From Siphonodentalium dalli (Eukaryota; Mollusca; Scaphopoda; Gadilida; Siphonodentaliidae), in contig CP136066.1 in the NCBI GenBank assembly GCA_032622095.1, positions 50,052,380 through 50,116,379 on the forward strand: a DNA stretch of 64,000 nt. Direction: 5' to 3'. The notes below the pieces were generated by a model. It did no database searches, was not told the origin of the DNA, and was given only the letters and a program-made list of their open reading frames with translations. Every line of letters starts with the position of its first letter. Within the stretch, counting starts at the first letter, position 1. Made by a program: the position numbers and the translations under genes. This document shows, piece by piece, positions 35,340 to 47,625 of the stretch.

Positions 35340-37832
35340 GCCAAATATCCCACACTCAACCAGGGGTGCCTCTCGCAACTTTAGTTTCTGCCCTCGGCAT
35401 AGGCTTATTTGTTTCTTATCCGATAATACACTTCACCGGCAGCAATGTATTAACCATACTCTGAAATAAAACGCTTCCGTGACGATCACACGATAACATA
35501 TGGATAAAGTCGTGCTGCAAGTAAGACGATAATTGTGTTGTAGAATTGATACGGAAGACCGATTGTCAAAAAATTCAACATCAAAATACACAGGGCAAGA
35601 CTTATCGATCCAAACTGTGGAGTGTGTTTTCGTTGTGTATTTTTCGCATATACCCATGGTTATATATAAACGGGGTACGAGCATCTGACTGCATGTGTTT
35701 CTGCTAATTAACCTAACCTATTATCTGGTCATATGTATATGTTTTACCTATATTGGAAAATACGTGAACGGACGTCGGCCAATTTCGTTCTTAGTTAGTA
35801 TATGGATATTTCACAGAACGATTCTTATCCAGTTCGAAAACCAAGTTTGTCCGATTTTCTTACCTGACTTATGACCTTTAGTTTGTCTATTTTGTTTTTG
35901 TTTTTAGCAATTTTAAGACATATAGTGCAATAACTTGAACGACGTAAACGACAAAGTTTGTAAAGTTTGTCGACATGACACAGTTCTCTGGATATTATAT
36001 ACTTACGATCTGGCGAATACTGAACGAAATCTAAATGGGCAAAACGTAATATATTCCTTTCCAATATGCTACCTACGACAATGTATTGCACACACAAACA
36101 TGCTGACCTTGTTACTGTGAGATAACGCTGTTATACACACAGATCGTTTTATCGCAATGTCCATATGCGTAAGTAAATATCATGATATGTCCATGGAAAA
36201 GACACGTATTAGTTGTCCGCGCCAGATTTTGTTCAGCGGGTGATATATGTGTTAGGTCCCGTACGAACAGTTGGGCTTATAAAGATTATTGGTATGAATT
36301 CATAAGGGGAATATCTGAAACGAAATCAGGTCAGGCCGTACGTGTACGTTGTTACCAGATATACGGCCAATTGGTTGTCATTTATTTGGTGATTAGCACA
36401 CAGAACAAGTCCAGGGTTTATTTCGAATAATTATCAACGGATTAGAAAGATGCCTGGCATGTCCGTTGACAAGCTGAGTTTCTGAAACGAGTTCGCAAAC
36501 TAAATTTTAAGCCCGAACATAAACATATATTAACCAATCTCAGACAAATATTAAACTGATTTCAATTATTTGTTTAGAGCATATTTTTAAAATAATACCC
36601 ATCCCCAACTTTGCCCACCTAGTCAGAAGATACCGCCGTCGGCGAATAGTTGCTATATATATAACATATACTCGACAGTAATGGGGTCCCCCGCCAACGT
36701 TGGCTCTATATGTTTCTAAGTAATGAAAATGCAGGTCTAATTTAAAGTTATAGAAAACAATGCCCTGCATGTACCTTCCGAAAAATATTGCACGGCTTGC
36801 CGTTGCCACAATATTTCAACACACCTAGAAATGGCTCATTCTGATTGGTCGCATGCAAAAAGCAACGAATACAGCAACAATCTCGGGAACAGATACCCGT
36901 AACTGTTTCCACCAATTATTTACTAATGTGTATCCAAATAAAATGAAAACATTACTGTGAAAGAATGACGTCAAGTTGTCTACTTGCGAAGAACCACAAT
37001 TCGGCTGAATTCACCTTGTGATACAGTTTCGGGTTTTTGCGCATTCAAAGAAAAACCTAAATATTGCGCGCTTCGTGTAAAATAGATTTTAACATAATCT
37101 TGCGATTATTAAGAGAATAATCACCTGATTGAAATGGTGACGTGGAATACATGTAACCCATGGGATGCAGCGGCGTTGTACAAACACAAGAGCGCATTGG
37201 GTTCGAACATTTGAGAAAATAGTCCCTACCTCTAATGAATTAGTTCACGTCACCAGTTCAATCAAGATAATATTATGTTTATTGTAAACTGCGCGTACTT
37301 CAGATGTTATCGTTATTAAATCATACAGTCGACGTGGTTGGGTTTGACTTTTGCTTTTGTTTATGTTTTAATATTTTTACTGGGATCAAAACATGTACAC
37401 CATAGACACATTAGTTCGCTAAAAGAAAAGACGACAATTGGGTTTTACATAGAGATGTTTGAATCAATCTCGTGGGTTAGACTAAGATTGTGAGGACACC
37501 TGGTTATCATATATCCATGAAGATATGGATGTTTTAAAGGCATGTCGATGTGTTCATCTGTTCATGTTCTATACTGCGTGGCTAATTATTCTCAGTTTAA
37601 ATGAAATGTTGCTATATATATCAGCTATATGTGCCCGGCACAGAGCGATAATTTAATATGTTTATTTTAGGTCATGGCCCATGCCAGTTGCCATGGGGGA
37701 TCCTGAAATGTCATATTCTACTTTCTTTAATCAGAGAAGAAACTATATTTGAATGCACAATGACTACTATTTTCAACAGGTCGTCTGTACATTTCCATCT
37801 CTCTTGACAAATTGTATCTCGAGTGGGCGGGA
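35340..37832. other. Sequence with no recognised gene
   Basis: Short frames only. A segment near 35640-35690 (ATATACCCATGGTTATATATAAACGGG) is an inverted copy of 32895-32945, so at least one more dispersed repeat is present. Confidence 0.35.
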
Positions 37833-38134
37833 GGGGGCTCGGTGTATCAATCGGTTAGGCGTACAACTCCAAGCCGTTTCGACCATCCAACGTTGGCGAT
37901 GAGGTTTCAAATCCATATGTTTCCATAGTGGATTTGTAACTCGAAATAGCTATCTCGTGGAGTTGCCAGTTACCGATAGCCGGTGGTTTGCCGCGCATGG
38001 TCGACGAGTTTATCAGCCATTTAAATCACTATTAGATTAGCCGTAAGTGTACGGATTTCCTCCACCACTAAAACTGGCAATGCCGTGATATGATCTTAGT
38101 TGCTGAAAGCGACATTTAACCCAAATCAATCAAT
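37833..38134 (+). mobile_element. tRNA-derived SINE
   Basis: The head has a pol III A-box-like stretch (GTGTATCAATCGGTTAGGCG near 37842) and a B box (GGTTTCAAATCC at 37903-37914), with tRNA-like spacing. The body ends GTTGCTGAAAGCGACATTTAA followed by CCAAATCAATCAAT, the tail type of widespread invertebrate SINEs. It is too long and diverged to be a functional tRNA gene. Confidence 0.75.
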
Positions 38135-38192
38135 ATTTCAATCAATCTCGAATGGGACAGACTCAATTGTGTCACAATACTTTTTCATTTTT

Positions 38193-38706
38193 GTCCCCCG
38201 ACGTTTCCGTCGGAGGACTATAGAAATGACCCTCGTCCGTCCGTCCGTCCGTGTGTCCGTCTGTGCGTCCGTGTGTCCGTGCGTCCGTGCGTCCGAGATC
38301 GGGTACCTTCATGGTGTAATCAACTCCTCCTACAGTTTTAAACGTAGAGATTTGAAACTCTGGGATATTGTTCTTAACATGTTGGTGATTTGCAACATCT
38401 ATATAGCTAATCAAACATATCATTTTTTCCATATTTTTGGGGGGTTTTCGACTTAGAAAATTTGGAACATTTTTGCCTTTTGGATGAGATTGGGTACCTC
38501 AATGGTGTAATCAACTCCTCCTACAGTTTTAAATGTAGAGATGTGAAACTTTGGGATATTGTTCCTAACATGTTGTTGATTTGCAACATCTATATAGCTA
38601 ATATTTTTTTTATGGAGTTATTAACCCTTTTCGACTTAGAAAATTTCAACATTTTTTTAAAATTTCTTTAACAAAGCGGCATCGACTTGCCATGTTGTCG
38701 GGGGAC
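38193..38706. mobile_element. 514-bp non-autonomous element with GTCCCCCGAC inverted ends
   Basis: Begins GTCCCCCGACGTTTCCGTCG and ends TTGTCGGGGGAC. Inside are a CCGT-type microsatellite (38236-38295) and two tandem ~185-bp units, the second starting near 38487, each with GGGTACCT, CAATGGTGTAATCAACTCC and TTGCAACATCTATATAGCTAA. No transposase. Short frames here are shadows of the repeat. Confidence 0.75.
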
Positions 38707-38959
38707 ACTGTGGTCTGCTGACCTTTTATTCATTTTGCAGGAATATATGTACCTCTTAAATAGAATGACAAATATACTATTAAAGCTTTCTTCCATGTAT
38801 CTGTTTTTGCTATATCACTATACGAATGCCCTGATTCCCGTCCCCATATAAATATGAGAGTTGAGAAGATATAATTGTTCAAGTGACTTAATTTAGTCAC
38901 CATTTGTCGAGTTTGTGAAATTTTAACGCCAAACACTCCTTAGAACGAGTTAAGCATGG

Positions 38960-40090
38960 TGATGACTATATATAACTTTGATGGATATCGGTGGCTAAAA
39001 CATTTTGATCAATGGTAGGGCCCCATATATATCCGCCCTGGCCCAAACGGCACCAAATGTGTAGGAATTTGGTGACAATTAGTGCTAAGCATATTTGTAT
39101 CAGCTTTGATGACCCGCTACTCCCCATTCACGAGTCAAACGACACAAATTTGGCCTCTTTAAATCACACGATTAGATTCCTTGTATGGTGGAGAAAAATA
39201 TGTATCAAATTGGTGGAAATCGGCTCTAGAATTTTGGTGCTCTTCTCTCCCTCCGTGCACCCCTGACTCGAACGAGGCGCCATATCATGGAGATGATAAT
39301 GTATAAGTTTGAAAATTGACGACAAAAATTTAATCATTCTCGCTGCCCCTCCCATTTCTCTGCCTCTGCTACCAACAGCGTCACCTTAGACATTTTAACC
39401 CGAACCATTATCTTTCTCGTAAAACAATACGCCTGTTTGACCCCTTTGTCATCTAGATGATCCATCGTGAAGTTATATAGAATACAGACAGACAGACATT
39501 CGCAATTATAGGCACCAAATGTGGCGATTTTAACACACTCGTATCATTGGAAAATAACGTGTATGAATTTGGTGAATGAATAATTTTATCAGTTGTGGTG
39601 ACCCTCCCCTCCCTATCGTTGGCTCAAGCACTTTAAACCACACAATTAGAATCATCGTGAAGTTGACTATATATAACATGTGTGGAAATCGGCGACTTAA
39701 AACATTCAAATCAATTTGAGCGCCCCCCCCCCACCTCTCACCCAAATGACACCGGCCAGTTTGACATATTTAAACCACATGATGAGATTCCTCGAATCAT
39801 GGAGAAGAATATTTATCAATGTGGTAGAAATGGACGCTAAAAACACTTTTGGTGTCAGTCTCCTCCTCAATGCACCACTGGCTCGAAAGTCCCCATTATT
39901 GACATCTTTAAGCCACACAATTAGACTCCTGATATCATGGAGATGATTGTGTATAAGTTTGGTGGTAATCGGCGACTACAATTTTTCATCAAATTTAGTG
40001 CACCCCCCCCCCCCCATCTCTCACCCTGACGGCACCAATTTGGCGTCTTTAAATCACACGATTAGATTCCTTGAAAGTTTTGCTGAATGA
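38960..40090. repeat. Diverged tandem repeat, unit ~140 bp
   Basis: The phrase TTTAAATCACACGATTAGATTCCTTG recurs in variants near 39160, 39630, 39766, 39908 and 40050; the last four are about 140 bp apart. Each is followed by ATGGAGA...TAAGTTTGGTGG...ATCGGCGAC and a CCCC run. Confidence 0.65.
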
Positions 40091-40689
40091 AACTCTAATT
40101 TACCCCGAAATTCCGAATGCGCTCGACTAAGATTTTGTTTTTTCTCGAGAACTGATATCTGAATTATCTCTGAACTCACAGCATAAATCGACATTGTCTA
40201 TCATATATGTCTTCCATTAATTGGTAGAACTTCTAATTTGACTAGCTTTAACTAATTAGACTACCCCTGGTATGAAGAATCATGCACGGCGTGCCACGGA
40301 CGCGCGTATAAATATATATTCGAGGGTGGTTCATGAACAGAAAGAAGTTACCTTTTCTATATAAAGGATATCAACTGAGACGTTGTGGCAGTATTCACCT
40401 CGGTTGCAAATTCCATGCAGCGGGTCACGTCGAATGGACAATGGCGTAAACAACATTTAAACAAAAGAATTATGTCCCTTGATATTGTTCTAGGAAAAAA
40501 ATAAATACAATTCAATCCACGAGTTTAAAGACCTTTAATGTATAAAATACTCTTGCACGTGGATATATGGTCCCCGTTGTGGATGGGGTCAGCGTAACAC
40601 CTCCAACTACATCGGGTCCATCCCCTTCAACCAGATGAAACACATATGTTTGCATAATTTCATTTACATCACTTCTTGGGTTGGATCTT

Positions 40690-41150
40690 TCTCATTGTTA
40701 CCTATATATGTTAAAATGTTGGAAATATCCATGCCAATGTTGGTCAAAAACAGCAAATTCCACAGTAATTACCGCGTGGATGGAACATCATGACAACAAT
40801 TTCAACATAATATGTTTTTAATATTTCCAACTAATGTTATGTCGGGTCAGGTATTTTGAATAGTTCAAAATGTTAACCAAAGTTGGAGTGTGTAGACATC
40901 CCCACATCAATGTTCCGGCACCATGGCAACGTCCCTGGTGACCTTCTATTAGGCTTTAGTTCTATTTTTCTCCTTCCTAGACAAATTTTTGAAACATGGT
41001 CAAGTGAGTTAAACAGATTAACATGCCCCTGTGCAATCCCAAGCTTAAATGTTAGAAACAAAGTATGTTGAATTATTGTTCTTGGAAACACTGACGGGCC
41101 TTTAATGTTCAAAATAGCAGTATCGAGGTGATTTTCTCTGATAGCATTTC
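40690..41150. mobile_element. Fragment of hAT-like element family
   Basis: Contains the same TTGGAAATATCC / AATGTTGG words as 33237-34271 and the terminal motif GGCAACGTCCCTG at about 40925-40937. The ends are incomplete and there is no target duplication. Confidence 0.4.
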
Positions 41151-42324
41151 GACTCAAACTCCTGAAAAGTACTGAAATTTAAAGGGTCAACCGCCTATCA
41201 TTAAACTAAATCATCATCGAAAGTTGACACCGTGAGTGGTGTGGGGCATTTCAAATGTAATATGGTATCGGTCAAAATGAGATAAATTCCTCAAGGCGAA
41301 TGACAATAACGTGAGAGGTCATGACATTCTATTAAGTGAAAGGATCACTGTGGAATTCCTGGTATTGCGAACGGTTTGGGTGTGTTGCTGGCATATACGG
41401 ACCCTGGTTTATTTATATTTTACTAATATATTAACACTGAGGTTCACACTGCTAAATAATGTGTAGATATCGATTTTTGTGACTCATAAAAAAGTTGTCG
41501 CTGTCTTGTCAGTTACTAAGATGCGATTTAGTTAATAAATAGGATATTACTTGGTTTGTTTGATATTATAAGCCTGATGTCAGCCCTCGATAACCGCATA
41601 TAATCCTTCGACCTTCGGTCACATGCTGATATCGGGCCCAATATTCAACCAACCAAGTAATATCCTCTAAATATAAACAGATTGATGACGACATACAATT
41701 TCATAAAATGTCCAGCTCATTGTACGGCGATTCATATATACGTCAACTGAATGGTTACGTATTATTTATATTTATATAAACCTACCCGGACGTTTGTCAG
41801 CATGATAAGCTAGTTTAAAAGCCCACTTTGAATTTCAAAACATAATATCATGCGTGAATATTAATTTGTTATGTTACATTTTTCATGAAATGCATGTAAA
41901 TGAAGCGAACGAGTGTAACTACAGAGATTGTTACATCTTGTATCTCTGCCTGTCGTCATGAAAATAAGTTCTTATTGAACCGATTTCAAAAACTCAAATA
42001 AGCCCATATCGGAATTATTTGAAACTGAATTGCGCTCTATGTGAACCTATAAAGCGAGTTTTAACATAGTCCAATATGGGACAACAAGTATATCAATAAG
42101 AAATAAGTCTGTATTGGCATTATTTAATCTGCCTTTTTCTTCGATACGATTTACCAGATTTACGTTTTTGATTATGTGATTTCACTGCGGCCCGCGCCAT
42201 ACAACGGAATAATGGGCGTAAGTCCACTACGGGGTCATATCTGAATAAAATAACCAGATATGAACCTATGTGAATATTCAGGTCCATATATGAACCGATT
42301 TAGACGACGATATGTTGTCCGTGT
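41150..42324. other. Sequence with no recognised gene
   Basis: Only short frames. TTACTTGGTTTGTTTGATATTATAAGCC near 41550 and ATATTCAACCAACCAAGTAATATCC near 41640 form an inverted pair about 115 bp across, perhaps a small foldback element. Confidence 0.4.
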
Positions 42325-42413
42325 GGTCGCAAAGTAGCCAATGTGAACAAGTGTTCTCGTCAAATTGAAATGTAACTATAAAATAGTATAATATTCATCT
42401 TTGTATCTTTGCA

Positions 42414-42478
42414 AATTGTATTGGAAATTATATTGGAAATTGTATGGGAAATTGTATTGGAAATAGTATTGGAAATTT
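42414..42478. repeat. Short tandem repeat, ~12-15-bp ATTGTATTGGAA-type units
   Basis: Five imperfect copies of a GTATTGGAAATT unit. The paralogous position at about 56695 has a single copy, so the expansion followed the duplication. Confidence 0.85.
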
Positions 42479-43951
42479 AGATCATATTATGTAATTAGTA
42501 GCGTAATTTAATTGTGAGTTTTATATTTTAAATGATTTCAATAATTCATTTATTTCAATTTCGTTTATTGGCGTTTACATTATGTCAATAATGTTGATTT
42601 TTGGTTTGTGATAAGCTATGCTAATTACAAATAACAGAAATGAAAAAGATTCTATAATTACAATCATGGTATATAACATATGGTCTTGAGCGCGTTACCA
42701 TTTCTGACTACGGTTTTCTTGTATCTGACTGAACATGGGGTCTGCAAAAACCATGGATTTCCATATCACTGCATGGAGAAGATTGATCGGAAATAAATCA
42801 AAATTAAATTCACTATTTTCTTAAGTTTGTTTCTATTAACGTTGGTGTCACAATGTGTACAATATTGACAGGACCTGGGCGAGACTCAATGTCTCCAAGT
42901 TTAATAAGAACGATTGCGAATAACAGAAACAGATTTAGATAATTCAATTAAAATGCTGAACTAATTAATGTTTACCGCCGTTCCATTTTGAAAACTGACA
43001 AATCACTTTTTGAATTACGGTATTAACTACGTGTCAACTGCCATATATGGAATCAAATACAAGAGTATATTTTTTGAGAAATCAATAGGCAAACGTTTTC
43101 CACAATACACGATACATAATTAAGCCACATATCTAGGTGTGCACTGTCAACTAATATTTTTCAAGTTATGGGATGTTATTATATTTTCGAATGATGTCCT
43201 GGGCGTATGATGTTTTTATCTTGAATACTGGTATACCCCACCATAGTGAATAATTTAACACAGATTGGTGGATGAAATCTGCTATATATTGAATAAGAAG
43301 GACATTTTAAAAATAAGACATCAGAAAAATTGAGTTGATATAGGTTACAAACAACTATGTCCTTGAATGTATGTTGGGAAGTTAGAATCAGATATAAACT
43401 AGTCCTACCAGCTGGTTGGTACCAACTTATTATAATTGGTACAACATACCTGGAATTTGAAGTTACACACTTACACACCACATCAATCCGAGTGCCCATG
43501 TTCTATATACAGGTATATCCCTTTTATGGTGTCTCTATCAATGAATAAGAGCGATATTGTATTTGAAAACTCGTTAGTGTTGTATCCTGGGAAACCTTTC
43601 AGTTGTTTGTAACCTATTAAATTGACTAAATTAATTCTCAAGGGCTCGACCATTTCCGCTGGAATAGCATTTTCTATAAACATACATGTTCGTGTAAGGC
43701 CACAATACGCGGTTCTGGTGATGAGGTTATCACGATAAATTGTTGTCAAGTAGCGCGATTTCAAATGTATTACAAATTGCCTAACGACTGAACATTATAA
43801 ATTATACATTTTGTCAATCTGTCGAAAATTTTCAAAAAAGTGGATACCTTACTTGAGGCATGGATCGTTTTTGATCGCGTGATTGGAAAAGTATGGTAAA
43901 GTCCAGCGGAAATGGCGGTGCCGTCAGTGTTTCTGTGATGTGAGGGTGGCC

Positions 43952-44117
43952 TCACACGCCTGTCTGGAACACTGACAGAGCCCAGCCTCCTCCACAATTC
44001 TGATTCACGTCTCCTGGGCAAACAAAGTTGCATGATGATTCCGGAAGGCGTCCATGTCTGCCATAGCTCATCCCACAGTAACGCTGCCCCCGTTCTGCGC
44101 GCCTGCATAATGCTATC
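43952..44117 (-). pseudogene. WSC-domain terminal exon, copy A (disrupted)
   Basis: Downstream of an acceptor (CTCATTTCAG, ending at 44118) the minus strand encodes the second half of a WSC domain: YCGMSYGRHGRLPESSCN then VCPGD and QNCGGGWALSVFQTGV and a stop. WSC domains are extracellular Cys-rich carbohydrate-binding modules. Compared with copy B at 59636-59802 it has a one-base length difference in the first third and a TAG just after the acceptor in the phase used by copy B. It is therefore likely a broken exon, unless the assembly has an error. Confidence 0.6.
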
Positions 44118-44390
44118 CTGAAATGAGCATCAGAAATAAGAATGTGTACACGCACATTAAAGCAATGAAATGAACACTCAAACTGATCCAGTGCCTCAGT
44201 AAATCTGATATATACATACATGGAGACGATAGTTATCTGTTCTGAGTAACGTGTGATGTTTCTCGTCGAGTGCGATGTGAATGACCATTTAAAATAGCTG
44301 TTGCGTCTCACGAGAGGAGTGTGATATATTTAATAGGGCGGCAACGATGCAAGCGAAGGCAAATTATCTTTCGACAGATATGGTGACCCC

Positions 44391-44704
44391 GTAGACAAAA
44401 ACCGCAGTGGGTAAACAGGGACGCCGACGTCACCCCGGATGTTCCTACCGTCGACTTCGGAGCCAGGGGAAGCAGGGATACCGATGTCACACATGACGTT
44501 CATTCAAGCGACTTATTGGTGGACATGGACATGCTTCCACCAGGACACCGGAATAATATCACATCTCGGTGTTCTCCATCTAAACCACCACCACCACCAC
44601 CAACAACAACAAAAACAATTAACAGCGAGTCCACAAACAGATGCGGATCTGGCTGCTGTAATTATATTACCGAACGAGCTGGTTGCTCCAAAGCAAAGAA
44701 ATAA
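44391..44704 (+). CDS. Possible exon, acidic then proline/threonine-rich, unrecognised
   Basis: An open stretch of about 104 codons on the + strand with no clear start. The N-terminal part holds an internal near-repeat (RDADVTPDVPTVD and RDTDVTHDVHSSD), then a PPPPPPTTT run encoded by CCA/ACA repeats and a Cys-rich end. The internal repeat gives it protein-like character, but there is no family match and no homologue seen in paralogous segment B. It could be chance. Confidence 0.2.
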
Positions 44705-44829
44705 ATCTGTCGTCGGATCTGCTAAAAAAAAGTCCACAGACGCCAGCAGGACCATTACGAAAACACATTTTAAAGAACGTAAATTTGGTATGTCGTAAAT
44801 TTGTTTATTCGTGTTACTGTCCACCAATA

Positions 44830-47000
44830 ATGAACTTATAATATGTTAGCATGAATCAACAATGGCCATAAATCACTCTCATTTTCTGTTCATTTTGGAC
44901 TCACAATTATTATTATTTAGTACTTAGGTTTTTGAAATACGTTAAAAAAGGACTTATTTTCAAGAGAACAGGCTACACGGTACCCAACTCGAAAGTATAT
45001 CTGAATGGCGAGACCGAATACGTGTATAATATATTTGATTTCATATTAGTAAATAGAGAAACGTCATGTTCGTGATACTGTGCGAAACGAAATAACATAT
45101 ATTTAATATGGAATCAATTGTTATCATAAGACTGCATAAAGTACATAGATGCATCTGCTAATCCATAGATTTACTATTCTCTGGACTCGAAAGGAAACAC
45201 ATAATTATGGGAAAAGCAGAAGATGCATTCATGCAGGTTCGGGGAAAGTTACACGATGACGTTGTTCGTCGATTTGCGTTTAAATCGACACGGTGACATC
45301 TTATGAATGAAATGAACGTTATCAAATTTATATGGCTTATCCATATTGTATCTTAGCCGCAGCGCTCACCAAGCGTCAATAAACATAGTCCAAGGTTAAA
45401 TTCAGTAAAAAAGTTCCCGTCCCCCTCTCGACAAGGTATGACTATTTCTACTTTGATGTTGGTAGTTTATACAACATAATTATGGTCTAGCTGACCATCA
45501 AGACTATCCGGGAATACGATTTAATACTCTAAATTACGATTGGGGGTCCATTCTTTCGATGAACCGTTGTGTACAAAGTGTAAATAGAGACCTTTCGTAA
45601 AATCACGATTACGATAACGGATATGGAAATATCCTGCCAGTATACGGTCAAAATTCTATCTGTACGCATGGGGTTTTTATGTCAGACGAAATAATCACCA
45701 CGCAGTTTAATTATGTGCAGATGAGTCAAGAATGTGCCAAATGTCCTGCTTGGGGGCGATCTAACGTTATACGTGTGGTGTATAACACACGGATAAGAAC
45801 ATGGGATCTAAAAGAGACACACATTACTTTTTCCATCAAATATATGTGTAACTGGATATAGTGGGGCATATGCCGTCTCACCAATCAGCAACCGTAAGTA
45901 AATTGTGATGTTGTCAACCGTACTTGGCTAATATATCCTATCCGTAATCGTAATAGTGATATTTGCGAAAGGTCTCTATTATTGATAATCACCACACGAA
46001 TTATAGACTTATGTGAACCTTATTTGGTGGGAATATCGGAGAATATATAAACCGAATCTGATAATAAAACAAAAATAAATTAAAAAACACCGCTACCCTC
46101 ATGTGAGTGCTTTGGCGTTGGTTCGTTAATTATAACTAGTGTATGGTCATATTAAATATTTATTACGATTAATACATATAAGAGTTTGGGCTTGGTATAT
46201 ACAGCATGATTTGCAGACAAATTCCAGTTCTCGCGGTTCGAGAAACACATGAAAATCCGCGGTCTCTTCCGCTATTACTCTCAGTCTTATTTCGATGAAA
46301 TTTCAGCTTGGGATCATATGTGATCCGTAAAACATATGCTGCCACTGGGACTTGATATACCAGGGTCCGCATTGCCCTGCGTCTTTCATAATCGCCAAAA
46401 TGCTAATATGTATATAGTGATATGACAGTCAAACCCCGTCCTTAATTCAAGTTTGGTTGGTAGTACATTACATGCAAGTATAATCTGTGGTAAATTTGGC
46501 ACTAAACATTTGTACATGTATCAGCTAACCTGTTTAAACATTGACCACCGCGATCTGGTGTTGGAGTCCATACAATAAACTAACTCTAGTTTGATGAAAT
46601 TCACGTTATCACTTTGTGATACGAATCATACGATCGTCTCTTCCTCGGAGTTACTCACCTTGAGTTGCACAAAAGTTGATGCAGACATCATTTGAGTTCA
46701 GATATGCGTCGACAAATAGTCCGCACAGGTCCCGATCCCAATCATCGTTGAAACACCCTATCTATTCTCCTCTGCGTATAAAGTTTTTTTCTCTGCGGAT
46801 TTTGTAAATTCAGGTATCCGACATCAAGATTTTATCGGCTGGCCATCTGTCAGCCTTGAGCAATTTTTTTTATAGCGCCCTAAAAAGTATACACCCCCCC
46901 CCCCCCAATTTTTTCCCAGACGTAAAACCAGTAACTTGGAATTTGTTGCAAATTCACATGACTAATCTAGTAAAAATGTATATATTTTCATGAAGCTACG
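44830..47000. other. Sequence with no recognised gene
   Basis: Only short, unsupported frames. From about 46860 begin dispersed phrases typical of an element (poly-C at about 46893-46907, then AAAATTGATGGCCACC and AAAATGGCCGCC near 47045), repeated near 47380-47410. Confidence 0.35.
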
Positions 47001-47625
47001 ACATAATGACACTAGTTTGGGCCAAAATTGATGGCCACCAAAATGGCCGCCGGAAGTTGAAAATATGACATTTTTTCACAAATATCTTCTAGATCAGTTC
47101 ATGCTGTTTGGAACTGGTTCAGTAAAATGACTTTATTTTGTATTTTATATATTAACTGATCATTGGATCAATTAAATATGCAATTATTGGGGTCCTATCC
47201 ACTTGTAATCCCTCAAAAATTCGATTTTACAGAACGCGTTATAAAATTTCACAAAAAAATCACAACTGGGATTCTAGTCATATTTCCACAAGAAATGAAC
47301 AGAAGGTTGCAATTAAGTGAGGCATACCATTACCTATGAATATTCCAACTCACTGGAACCAAAATTCTTACTTTGGCTCAAAATGGCTGCCAAAATGGCC
47401 GCCAAAATATGGAAAAATGGTAAATATCGCCCTAGGGTGTCCTGCAATCGCTTACAAGTTGTGGTTGATGTACAAAATTGGCTATTATGCCTTCTATACA
47501 TTGAATACTAACATGTCTGCTGCACCATGGTTAATTGTTACTGTTGCCACCACTGACATCACAAAAACTATTGGACGTTTCTCTCAAAAACTTGACATAA
47601 ATATCGGCAAAAATGTACTTTTCAG

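Larger units (their letters stand above)
42325..44160 (-). repeat. Paralogous segment A (3' region of a WSC-domain gene)
   Basis: Aligns in the same orientation with 56590-59850: shared GTGGTCGCAAAGT, TATAATATTCATCT, TAATAAAAATGATTGCGAA-like and WSC-exon sequences. Segment A carries an expanded 15-bp ATTGTATTGGAAATT repeat (42414-42478) and, at about 42545-42722, an insertion of the repeat also found at 12.8 and 27.4 kb. Segment B lacks both. Confidence 0.75.

Noticed and set aside
37833-37920. Functional tRNA gene
   Set aside because: A and B boxes are present, but no cloverleaf with a proper acceptor stem is visible and the sequence continues into a SINE body.
38100-38456. 118-codon + strand frame
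   Set aside because: It runs from the SINE tail into the GTCCCCCGAC element and its CCGT microsatellite; no independent protein support.
45679-45861. 60-codon frame with several cysteines
   Set aside because: Short, no family match, no splice or start evidence beyond an ATG; kept out as probable chance.
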